Of a stretch of DNA of 34,256 bases, positions 8,158 to 14,766 are shown piece after piece (position 1 is the first letter of the stretch; the number at the start of each line of letters is the position of its first letter). Position numbers and translations under genes: made by a program. This DNA comes from Pseudomonas putida (GTDB taxonomy: Bacteria > Pseudomonadota > Gammaproteobacteria > Pseudomonadales > Pseudomonadaceae). Where the stretch lies: positions 1-34,256 of the forward strand of contig NZ_JANHLE010000044.1 of assembly GCF_028682475.1 (NCBI RefSeq), read 5' to 3'. The notes beneath the pieces were generated by a model. The model saw only the letters and a program-made list of their open reading frames with translations. It ran no database searches and was not told the DNA's origin.

Positions 8158-9186
8158 TCAGAACGGTATTGCTGTCTGGATTGCGCAGCGAAAACTGACG
8201 CCGGCATAATAGTCCTTTTGTGTCGGCTCAACACCCCAGCGGCGGACGGTGCTGGCACTCAGCAATGGATCCTCCAGCATATTTGTACCCCGCCAAACTC
8301 GTTGGGTACCGGTGCCTGGCCCTTTAGGATTTTCGACGGGAGAATAGCGATAATAGTCTTTGTCATACCAGTCATTGACCCAGTCAGTCGCATTTCCAGA
8401 AAGGTTGTAAATTCCCAGTGGGTTAGGGACAAACAGGTCTACCGGGAAAGTGTCTGATCTATTGGGTTCTGGGAAATTTCGTCCGTAGTTCAAGCTACCA
8501 TTATCTGTAGGGAATATTACATGCTGGCCGCGATTTCGAGCAGCATATTCCCATTGCGCTTCAGTCGGTAGATCCACGGGATAACCACTGAGCTGACCCA
8601 GCCAGCCGCAATAATCCTTGGCTTCTTGCCAGCTTTTAGTAGGCGCGGGAAGATTTGGTTGAAAGAGATGCTGTAGGTCTTTACGCTTTCTATATTCGTA
8701 ATCGAATAGCGGCTTACCGTGAACAGTAAAAAACAAATCGAAGTCCCCAAGCTTCACTTGAAATTTCGATAGGTAGTAGCTACTCAACTTTACAGGGTGA
8801 ACGAAGTCGTCATCTCCGAACATCGTGATGTGGCCCATCCGGTCCGGCTCGACCCCACACGGCCAGTCACATAAATTTGCAGGGTCATCATCATACGGCC
8901 AACCAAAATCCCCCATCTGAAACTCGCCACCTTCGACAAACACCATATTGTCCAGCGACTGCACGACGGTATTCAACAGCTTGCCGCGGATCTCGGTGGA
9001 AAGCTTCGGGTATTTTTGTTCGATAGTAGCAGCGATCTCGGCGACTTTGTCGGGCGATAGCTTCTGACTTTTAGGGTGGGGCAATTGCGCTTGACAGCCT
9101 GTCAGCAGTAAAACACCGAAAGGTATTAGAATTCGCCTTGCCAAAGGGGTGTCGCTGTATATGTGAAATAATTTCTCTATGGCCAT
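8158..9186 (-). CDS. SUMF1/FGE-fold lipoprotein, array copy 4 (candidate immunity protein)
   Basis: This 342-residue paralogue has an unrelated N-terminus. An ATG at 9186 begins a longer, more polar leader that runs into RRILIPFGVLLLTGC, putting the lipid Cys at residue 31. No clear ribosome site precedes the ATG, and no internal ATG lies before the hydrophobic core, so the start is less certain than in the other copies (a TTG at residue 15 is possible). From the Cys onward it matches the family: KYPKLSTEIRGKLLN, VEGGEFQMG, AKDYCGWLG, LPTEAQWEYAARN, NLSGNATDWVNDWY and VSFRC. The variable segments include FTVHGKPLFDYEYRKRKDLQ. The C-terminal half is close to copy 2. FGE catalytic cysteines are missing. 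Confidence 0.82.
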   Translation of the reverse strand: MAIEKLFHIYSDTPLARRILIPFGVLLLTGCQAQLPHPKSQKLSPDKVAEIAATIEQKYPKLSTEIRGKLLNTVVQSLDNMVFVEGGEFQMGDFGWPYDDDPANLCDWPCGVEPDRMGHITMFGDDDFVHPVKLSSYYLSKFQVKLGDFDLFFTVHGKPLFDYEYRKRKDLQHLFQPNLPAPTKSWQEAKDYCGWLGQLSGYPVDLPTEAQWEYAARNRGQHVIFPTDNGSLNYGRNFPEPNRSDTFPVDLFVPNPLGIYNLSGNATDWVNDWYDKDYYRYSPVENPKGPGTGTQRVWRGTNMLEDPLLSASTVRRWGVEPTQKDYYAGVSFRCAIQTAIPF

Positions 9187-9239
9187 AAATTAAGTTGCTC
9201 AATTGTTTGTTGGTAATCTAATCTTGGTGATAAGAAGAA

Positions 9240-9263
9240 AGGGCGGAGTATTTATATTGCCCT
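9240..9263 (-). terminator. Weak hairpin downstream of array copy 5
   Basis: On the minus strand AGGGC pairs with GCCCT across a 14-base AT-rich loop and is followed by TTCTTCTTATC. The stem is only 5 bp, so this is at most a weak or attenuating terminator between the first and second genes of the array. Confidence 0.3.
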
Positions 9264-9276
9264 CATTGATACAGCT

Positions 9277-10275
9277 CTATAGCTGCTTATTGGATTTAAT
9301 CGCGCAGCGGAAGCTATAGCCTGGAACATGCTGTTTTCTTACAGGTTCCTCTGCCCAACGCCGTACAGTACTAGCACTGAGCAACGGGTCTTCTGGATAA
9401 TTCGATCCTCTAAGAACCCGGTGTACGCCTGTTTCGGGGCCAGTAGGATTTTCCAGTGGTGAATGGCGGTAATAGTCTTTGTCGTACCAATCGTTGACCC
9501 AGTCGGTGGCATTTCCAGAAAGGTTGTAAATCCCTAGCGGGTTAGGGACAAAGCTGTCAACGGCAAAGGTAAGGCGTTGACCTTTACCGGGCGCAGGAAA
9601 GTTACGCCCATAGTCCAGGCTTCCATTGTCGGTAGAAAAAAATACATTTTGGCCACGACTCCGAGCGGCATACTCCCACTGGGCCTCCGTAGGCAGATCC
9701 ACTGTAAAGCCACTCAGTGCCCCTAGCCAGGTGCAGTAGTCTTTGGCTTCTTGCCAGCTTTTCGTTGGCGCAGGTAGGTTTGGCGCGTAAAACAATTCTT
9801 GCAAGTCCTCTCGCTTGCGATCTTCTGCATCGAAGACGGGTTTGCCTTGAGCGATAAAGAACAGATCGAAATCCCCTAGGGTTGTTTGGTATTTCGACAG
9901 GGAGAAACTGCTCAACTTAACAGGGTGAACGAAGTCGTCGTCACCGTGCATGCTAATACGGCCCATCTGTTCTGGGTCCACGCTGCATGGCCAATCGCAC
10001 ATATTTGTAGGGGCATCATCATACGGCCAACCAAAATCCCCCATCTGAAACTCGCCGCCTTCGACAAACACCATATTGTCCAGCGACTGCACGACGGTAT
10101 TCAACAGCTTGCTGCGGATCTCGGTGGAAAGCTTTGGATATTTCTGATCGATAGTAGCAGCGATCTGGGCGACTTTTTCGGGAGTCAGTTTCTGGCTTTC
10201 AGGCAGGGGAGGTGACTGCGCCTGGCAGCCTGGCAGTAGCAATAGAGCAAAAAGGGAAAATAGTGTTTTTTCCAT
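9277..10275 (-). CDS. SUMF1/FGE-fold lipoprotein, array copy 5, first in the transcript (candidate immunity protein)
   Basis: This is a 332-residue lipoprotein starting at an ATG with AGGA seven bases upstream. It has a short signal peptide (MEKTLFSLFALLLLPGC, Cys17) and Gln at +2. It carries the complete SUMF1-like set: VEGGEFQMG, AKDYCTWLG, LPTEAQWEYAARS, NLSGNATDWVNDWY and YSFRC. The catalytic cysteines of FGE are missing. It is much closer to copy 1 than to the three genes between them: both have HGDDDFVHPVKLSS after RISM, FFSTDNGSL, LTFAVDSFVPNP and VPG-SFRC. It is the promoter-proximal gene of the minus-strand unit, and the divergent region to tssA must hold its promoter. TagR of the P. 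aeruginosa H1-T6SS is a precedent for a SUMF1-fold protein serving a T6SS, but H2-type systems do not carry it. Confidence 0.85.
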   Translation of the reverse strand: MEKTLFSLFALLLLPGCQAQSPPLPESQKLTPEKVAQIAATIDQKYPKLSTEIRSKLLNTVVQSLDNMVFVEGGEFQMGDFGWPYDDAPTNMCDWPCSVDPEQMGRISMHGDDDFVHPVKLSSFSLSKYQTTLGDFDLFFIAQGKPVFDAEDRKREDLQELFYAPNLPAPTKSWQEAKDYCTWLGALSGFTVDLPTEAQWEYAARSRGQNVFFSTDNGSLDYGRNFPAPGKGQRLTFAVDSFVPNPLGIYNLSGNATDWVNDWYDKDYYRHSPLENPTGPETGVHRVLRGSNYPEDPLLSASTVRRWAEEPVRKQHVPGYSFRCAIKSNKQL

Positions 10276-10661
10276 TGGAAAGTCCTGATATCTGCTCGGC
10301 GAAGCCTTAAATTTTCATGTTTCACGTCTAGCCAGGCCTCAGGGTTTCCCTGGGCTGAATTGATATCCAGTGTCACTCGCTCACCACAAATTTTCAATGC
10401 CGCTACTTGATGGTCGGCGCTTCTAATCATTGCTCTGGGAAAATTCCCACAGGTCTTTAAGAAACGTCTTATGGGAACTCTTGCCCGTGCAGAGTATCTT
10501 CGGATTTCGATTTTTCTGTCGCGTTGCACGGCGTTGATAAGCGACTTTTGCTTATGTTGAAGGCGGGTGCCCGGGGCAGCATGTTCTGGATATTTCGCTC
10601 ATGCGCAAAGCAAATTAAAGCCAAGGGTTTGCATCGGTCAACTTCAATGAAAAAGTCATAA
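10276..10661. promoter_or_regulatory. Divergent intergenic region between lipoprotein array and tssA
   Basis: These 386 bases separate the array (leftward) from tssA (rightward) and should contain both promoters. I find no site fitting the sigma-54 GG-N10-GC rule with flanking consensus, and no convincing sigma-70 pair. Two symmetric elements stand out: TGGGAA-AA-TTCCCA at 10436-10449 and CAGGG-TTT-CCCTG at 10340-10352, either of which could be an operator. A minus-strand open frame (10185-10529) crosses the left part and may be a gene remnant. TssA starts without a strong ribosome site. Confidence 0.5.
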
Positions 10662-12218
10662 ATGTCTTACTCAAGCAAGCTATCAGCTCACTATCTAGCG
10701 CTCGCGAAGTCGGCGATTGGCGAACAAGGTTTTGCCGGCGAAGACGTTCGATTTTCGAGCGAGTTCGAGGCATTGGAAAATGAGCTGGCCAAAGCACAAT
10801 CGATGCATGAAAGCGGCCAGATCGACTGGCTGAAAGTGCAAGAGAGTGCCGAGGGCTTGCTGCGTACTCAATCCAAGGATCTGCGGGTTGCAGCCTGGTT
10901 GACCTGGGCGCTGTACCAGCGTGAATCCTTCCCGGGCCTGGTGGCAGGGATTGGCTTGCTGCACCACCTGTGCGAACACCATTGGCCGCAGGTTCACCCT
11001 GCCAAAGGGCGCACGCGTGCGGCGGCGGTCAACTGGCTGGTGCTGCGTCTTGAGCAAGTGTTGAGCGATAGCATTCCGATCAAGGAGCAGTTGCCCTTGT
11101 TCCGCTGCATGGTCGAGCACCTGGAAGGCCTGGATGCCTTGCTCACAGCGCATCTGGCGGATGACGCGCCTTTGCTGTTGCCGCTGTGCCGTCGCTTGAA
11201 CACCATGGTCCAGCGTGCCGCGGACAATCAGCCGGAGCTTGGTATCGCCCGTGCGGTAGCGGCACAAGTCCAGCAGGCGGCCGCCCAGCTGTTCACCCCC
11301 GGTGCCCCGGTCGACAACGAGAAGGAAGCCCAGAAGGCCCTGCGTGCGTTGCAGGAAGGCGCCCGTCCCCTGTGCGCCTGGTGGCTCAAGCAGAAAGCCG
11401 TCGATACGCGCGCGCTACGCTTGAATCGCACCCTGCTGTGGCTGCCCATCGATGCCGTGCCCGAGCGCAACAGCGAGCAGATCACTGCTCTGCGCGGGCT
11501 GCCGGTCGACAAGCTGAAGGCTTACCAGGAACGCTACAGCAACGGGCAATACGCCGATCTGCTGGTGGAGGTCGAAGCCAGTCTGGCGCGGGCGCCGTTC
11601 TGGTTCGACGGCCAGCGCCTGGTCTGGGAATGCTTGCAGGCGTTGCACGCCGATCAGGCGATGCGCGAAGTGGAGTTTCACTTCGCGCTCCTGCTCCAGC
11701 GCTTGCCCGGGATCGTCGAACTGCGCTTTCACGACGGCGCGCCGTTCGCCGACCCGGCCACCCGCAGCTGGATCAGCGCCCACGTCATGCCTCATCTGCA
11801 AAGCGCCAGCGAGCCGCGCAAGGTCGAAGCGAGCGCCGGCCAGCCGGCCTGGGAAGAAGCCCTCGAGCAGGTAGCGCCGATCCTGCGCAAGGATGGCCTC
11901 AAGGCGGCCGTGCAGATCCTCAAGCAAGGCCTGCAACACGCCCACGGCGGGCGCGCACGGTTTTTCTGGCAGCTCAGCCTGGCCCGCCTGTGTTTCATGG
12001 CCAAGAAGTACGAACTGGTCAAAACCCAGCTCGAAACCCTCGATCAAGAACTCCAGCACTCGGGCCTGCACGCCTGGGAGCCGGAGCTTGCCCTGGAAGT
12101 GCTGCACATGCTGCACAACTGCTGTGAGTTGTTGCCGCAGAACCACACGGTACGAGAACGCAAGGAAGAGATTTATCGCAGGCTGTGCCACCTCGATCTT
12201 GAAGTGGTACTCGAATAG
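10662..12218 (+). CDS. tssA: TssA, T6SS baseplate/sheath cap protein
   Basis: TssA (HsiA/ImpA) helps assemble the baseplate and then coordinates tube and sheath growth at the distal end in the cytoplasm. This 518-residue protein shows the ImpA_N domain at about residues 10-140 (LRVAAWLTWALYQRESF, LCEHHWPQVHPAKGRTRAAA), a helical middle, and a VasJ-like C-terminal half (SLARAPFWFDGQRLVWE near 305-325). No transmembrane segment is evident. It is the first gene of the structural operon, as in the H2 locus of P. aeruginosa (hsiA2). Its ATG is preceded only by a weak GAAAAAG. Stop to tssB is 33 bases, with AAGGAG before tssB. Confidence 0.95.
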   Translation: MSYSSKLSAHYLALAKSAIGEQGFAGEDVRFSSEFEALENELAKAQSMHESGQIDWLKVQESAEGLLRTQSKDLRVAAWLTWALYQRESFPGLVAGIGLLHHLCEHHWPQVHPAKGRTRAAAVNWLVLRLEQVLSDSIPIKEQLPLFRCMVEHLEGLDALLTAHLADDAPLLLPLCRRLNTMVQRAADNQPELGIARAVAAQVQQAAAQLFTPGAPVDNEKEAQKALRALQEGARPLCAWWLKQKAVDTRALRLNRTLLWLPIDAVPERNSEQITALRGLPVDKLKAYQERYSNGQYADLLVEVEASLARAPFWFDGQRLVWECLQALHADQAMREVEFHFALLLQRLPGIVELRFHDGAPFADPATRSWISAHVMPHLQSASEPRKVEASAGQPAWEEALEQVAPILRKDGLKAAVQILKQGLQHAHGGRARFFWQLSLARLCFMAKKYELVKTQLETLDQELQHSGLHAWEPELALEVLHMLHNCCELLPQNHTVRERKEEIYRRLCHLDLEVVLE

Positions 12219-12251
12219 GCCTCAGGGCCAACAACCGCAAGGAGAAAAGCC

Positions 12252-12755
12252 ATGGCCAAAGAAGGCTCGGTAGCCCCCAAGGAACGCATCAACGTCACCT
12301 TCAAACCCGCCACCGGCGGGGCTCAGGAAGAAATCGAACTGCCGTTGAAGCTGCTGGCAATCGGCGATTACACCCAGCGCCTGGACGAGCGCAAGGTGGA
12401 AGACCGCAAGCCGATCAGCATCGACAAAGTGACCTTCGACGAAGTCCTGGCCAAGCAGGAACTGAGCCTGACGCTGAGCGTGCCTAACCGTCTTCAGGAC
12501 GACAGCGACAGCGAAGAGTTGGCAGTTCAGCTGCGTGTCAATTCGATGAAGGACTTCAACCCGGCCAGCCTGGTTCAGCAGGTGCCGGAGCTGAAAAAAC
12601 TGATGGAGCTGCGCGACGCGCTGGTTGCGCTTAAAGGGCCGTTGGGTAACGCCCCTGCATTCCGTAAAGCCATCGAAGGTGTACTCGCCGACGACGAATC
12701 GCGCGGTCGGGTGCTCGGTGAGCTGGGCCTGAACGCCGCCACCCCGAACGCCTGA
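12252..12755 (+). CDS. tssB: TssB, contractile sheath small subunit (VipA)
   Basis: TssB pairs with TssC to build the contractile sheath around the Hcp tube. The 167-residue length is typical. The N-terminal half holds the family stretch RINVTFKPATGGAQEEIELP followed by LKLLAIGDYT. The middle SMKDFNPASLVQQVPEL is a signature of VipA/TssB proteins. The start has an ideal AAGGAG eight bases upstream. tssC follows after 28 bases, and the two products must be made together in equal amounts. Confidence 0.97.
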   Translation: MAKEGSVAPKERINVTFKPATGGAQEEIELPLKLLAIGDYTQRLDERKVEDRKPISIDKVTFDEVLAKQELSLTLSVPNRLQDDSDSEELAVQLRVNSMKDFNPASLVQQVPELKKLMELRDALVALKGPLGNAPAFRKAIEGVLADDESRGRVLGELGLNAATPNA

Positions 12756-12783
12756 GCCACTATCAGTCAAGGAAGCCAACACA

Positions 12784-14259
12784 ATGAGCACCAGTGCAGC
12801 ACAACAGAAAAGCAGCGACAACGGCGAGTTCAGCATTCTCGACAGCATCATCGCCGAAACCCGCCTGACGCCGGACGACGAGGCCTACGACATCGCCAAG
12901 CGTGGGGTGTCGGCCTTCATCGAAGAGCTGCTCAAGCCGCAGAACGACGGTGAGCCGGTCAAGAAGGCCATGGTTGACCGCATGATCGCCGAGATCGATG
13001 CCAAGCTCAGCCGTCAGATGGACGAGATCCTTCACCACCAGGACTTCCAGTCCCTGGAGTCGGCCTGGCGGGGCCTGCAGTTGCTGGTGGAACGCACCAA
13101 CTTCCGCGAAAACATCAAGATCGAAATCCTCAACGTCTCCAAGCAGGACCTGCTGGACGACTTTGAAGACTCGCCGGAAGTGATGCAGGCCGGCCTCTAC
13201 AAGCACATCTACACCGCTGAATACGGCCAGTTCGGTGGCCAGCCGGTCGGCGCGATCATCGCCAACTACTTCATGTCGCCCAGCTCGCCAGACGTCAAGC
13301 TGATGCAGTACGTGTCCAGCGTTGCCTGCATGTCCCACGCGCCCTTCATCGCCGCGGCCGGTCCGAAGTTCTTCGGCCTGGAAAGCTTCACCGGCCTGCC
13401 GGACCTCAAGGATCTGAAAGATCACTTCGAAGGCCCGCAATTCGCCAAATGGCAGAGCTTCCGCCAGTCGGAAGACGCGCGCTACATCGGCCTGACCTTG
13501 CCGCGCTTCCTGTTGCGCAACCCGTACGATCCGGAAGAGAACCCGGTCAAATCCTTCGTCTACAAGGAAACCGTTGCCAACAGCCACGAGCACTACCTGT
13601 GGGGCAACACCGCGTACGCCTTCGGTACCAAGCTGACCGACAGTTTCGCCAAGTTCCGCTGGTGCCCGAACATCATCGGCCCGCAAAGCGGCGGTGCGGT
13701 AGAAGACCTGCCGCTGCATCACTTCGAAAGCATGGGCGAAATCGAAACCAAGATTCCAACCGAAGTGCTGGTCAGCGACCGTCGTGAGTACGAGCTGGCC
13801 GAGGAAGGTTTCATCTCCCTGACCATGCGCAAAGGCAGTGACAACGCCGCGTTCTTCTCCGCAAGCTCAGTGCAGAAGCCGAAATTCTTCGGCATCAGTG
13901 CCGAAGGCAAGTCCGCCGAGTTGAACTACAAGCTCGGCACCCAGCTGCCGTACATGATGATCGTCAACCGCCTTGCGCACTACTTGAAAGTGCTGCAGCG
14001 CGAGCAACTCGGGTCGTGGAAAGAACGCACCGACCTCGAGCAGGAGCTCAACAAGTGGATCCGTCAGTACGTGGCCGACCAGGAAAACCCGAGTGCCGAA
14101 GTGCGTGGCCGTCGTCCGCTGCGCGCCGCGCAGATCATCGTCAGCGATGTCGAAGGTGAGCCGGGCTGGTACCGCGTCAGCCTGAACGTGCGCCCGCACT
14201 TCAAGTACATGGGGGCCGATTTCACCTTGTCGCTGGTTGGCAAGCTGGACAAAGAGTAA
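12784..14259 (+). CDS. tssC: TssC, contractile sheath large subunit (VipB)
   Basis: This is the large sheath subunit, 491 residues. Characteristic parts are the TssB-binding N-terminus, MDEILHHQDFQSLESAWRGL near residues 80-100, the central SSPDVKLMQYVSSVACMSHAP, PRFLLRNPYDP, and the C-terminal RRPLRAAQIIVSDVEGEPGW followed by VRPHFKYMGADFTLSL. These are among the most conserved sequences of any T6SS. The start is supported by AAGGA. It is fully intact, with strongly GC-biased codons like its neighbours. ClpV acts on the contracted TssBC sheath to recycle it. Confidence 0.98.
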   Translation: MSTSAAQQKSSDNGEFSILDSIIAETRLTPDDEAYDIAKRGVSAFIEELLKPQNDGEPVKKAMVDRMIAEIDAKLSRQMDEILHHQDFQSLESAWRGLQLLVERTNFRENIKIEILNVSKQDLLDDFEDSPEVMQAGLYKHIYTAEYGQFGGQPVGAIIANYFMSPSSPDVKLMQYVSSVACMSHAPFIAAAGPKFFGLESFTGLPDLKDLKDHFEGPQFAKWQSFRQSEDARYIGLTLPRFLLRNPYDPEENPVKSFVYKETVANSHEHYLWGNTAYAFGTKLTDSFAKFRWCPNIIGPQSGGAVEDLPLHHFESMGEIETKIPTEVLVSDRREYELAEEGFISLTMRKGSDNAAFFSASSVQKPKFFGISAEGKSAELNYKLGTQLPYMMIVNRLAHYLKVLQREQLGSWKERTDLEQELNKWIRQYVADQENPSAEVRGRRPLRAAQIIVSDVEGEPGWYRVSLNVRPHFKYMGADFTLSLVGKLDKE

Positions 14260-14271
14260 AGGAGCCAGGTC

Positions 14272-14679
14272 ATGAGCGGATACGGCAGCCTTTTCGAACG
14301 CCTGAGTGGCGAGGCCGGCAAACGTGCCGGCTTGAGCCGCGAGGTTGGCGCCATGGCGTCGGTGGCTGCCCATCTGGACAAGATGCTCAGCACCCGTGCG
14401 GGCAGCGTGCAGACGCTGGCCGATTACGGGTTGCCCGATCTCAACGACATGCGCCTGAGTCTGCACGACGCCCTGAGCCAGGCGCGCGTGGCCATCGAGA
14501 ACTTCATCGAGGCCTATGAGCCGCGCCTGAGCAAGGTGCGTGTCGTTTCCCTGCCGCGTGACCACGATCAGCTGCGCCTGTCCTTCAACATTGAGGGCCT
14601 GCTGGAAGTTGATGGTTTCAAGCGTCAGGTCTGTTTTACCGCGCGCCTGGATGGCAGCGGCAAGGTCAAGGTCAGCTAA
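14272..14679 (+). CDS. tssE: TssE, gp25-like baseplate wedge protein
   Basis: TssE (HsiF) is the T4 gp25-like baseplate component that starts sheath polymerisation. The protein has 135 residues. The N-terminal LFERLSGE and the gp25 core (LPDLNDMRLS, then IENFIEAYEPRLSKVRV) fit the family. Its ATG lies 12 bases after the tssC stop behind AAAGGAG. The 87-base gap to tssF that follows is the longest between tssA and sfa. Confidence 0.95.
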   Translation: MSGYGSLFERLSGEAGKRAGLSREVGAMASVAAHLDKMLSTRAGSVQTLADYGLPDLNDMRLSLHDALSQARVAIENFIEAYEPRLSKVRVVSLPRDHDQLRLSFNIEGLLEVDGFKRQVCFTARLDGSGKVKVS

Positions 14680-14682
14680 GCC

Positions 14683-14715
14683 GGCGACGATGTCAGCCAC
14701 ACGCGCGTCGTTGCC
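14683..14715 (+). other. Stem-loop in the tssE-tssF gap
   Basis: GGCGACGA at 14683-14690 can pair with TCGTTGCC at 14708-14715 (8 bp, one G-T pair, 17-base loop). No U-tract follows, so it is not a standard terminator. It could affect mRNA decay or relative expression of the genes on either side. It may also be chance in GC-rich DNA. Confidence 0.25.
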
Positions 14716-14766
14716 AATGCTACTGACTTCACAACGTTAACGAACACGAAAAGCAGGGAGCCCAAA

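Noticed and set aside
4877..10275. The five SUMF1 genes as real formylglycine-generating or sulfatase-activating enzymes
   Set aside because: The catalytic cysteines are missing, no sulfatase gene is near, and the products are lipoproteins.
10276..10661. Sigma-54 promoter candidates in the divergent region, e.g. GG-N10-GC on the minus strand near 10337-10350
   Set aside because: The dinucleotides have the right distance, but the flanking bases do not resemble TGGCAC and TTGC. Other GG/GC pairs have wrong spacing.
12763..13722. A 319-codon antisense frame opposite tssC
   Set aside because: Same cause: high third-position GC keeps the complementary frame open. There is no ribosome site or recognisable motif.
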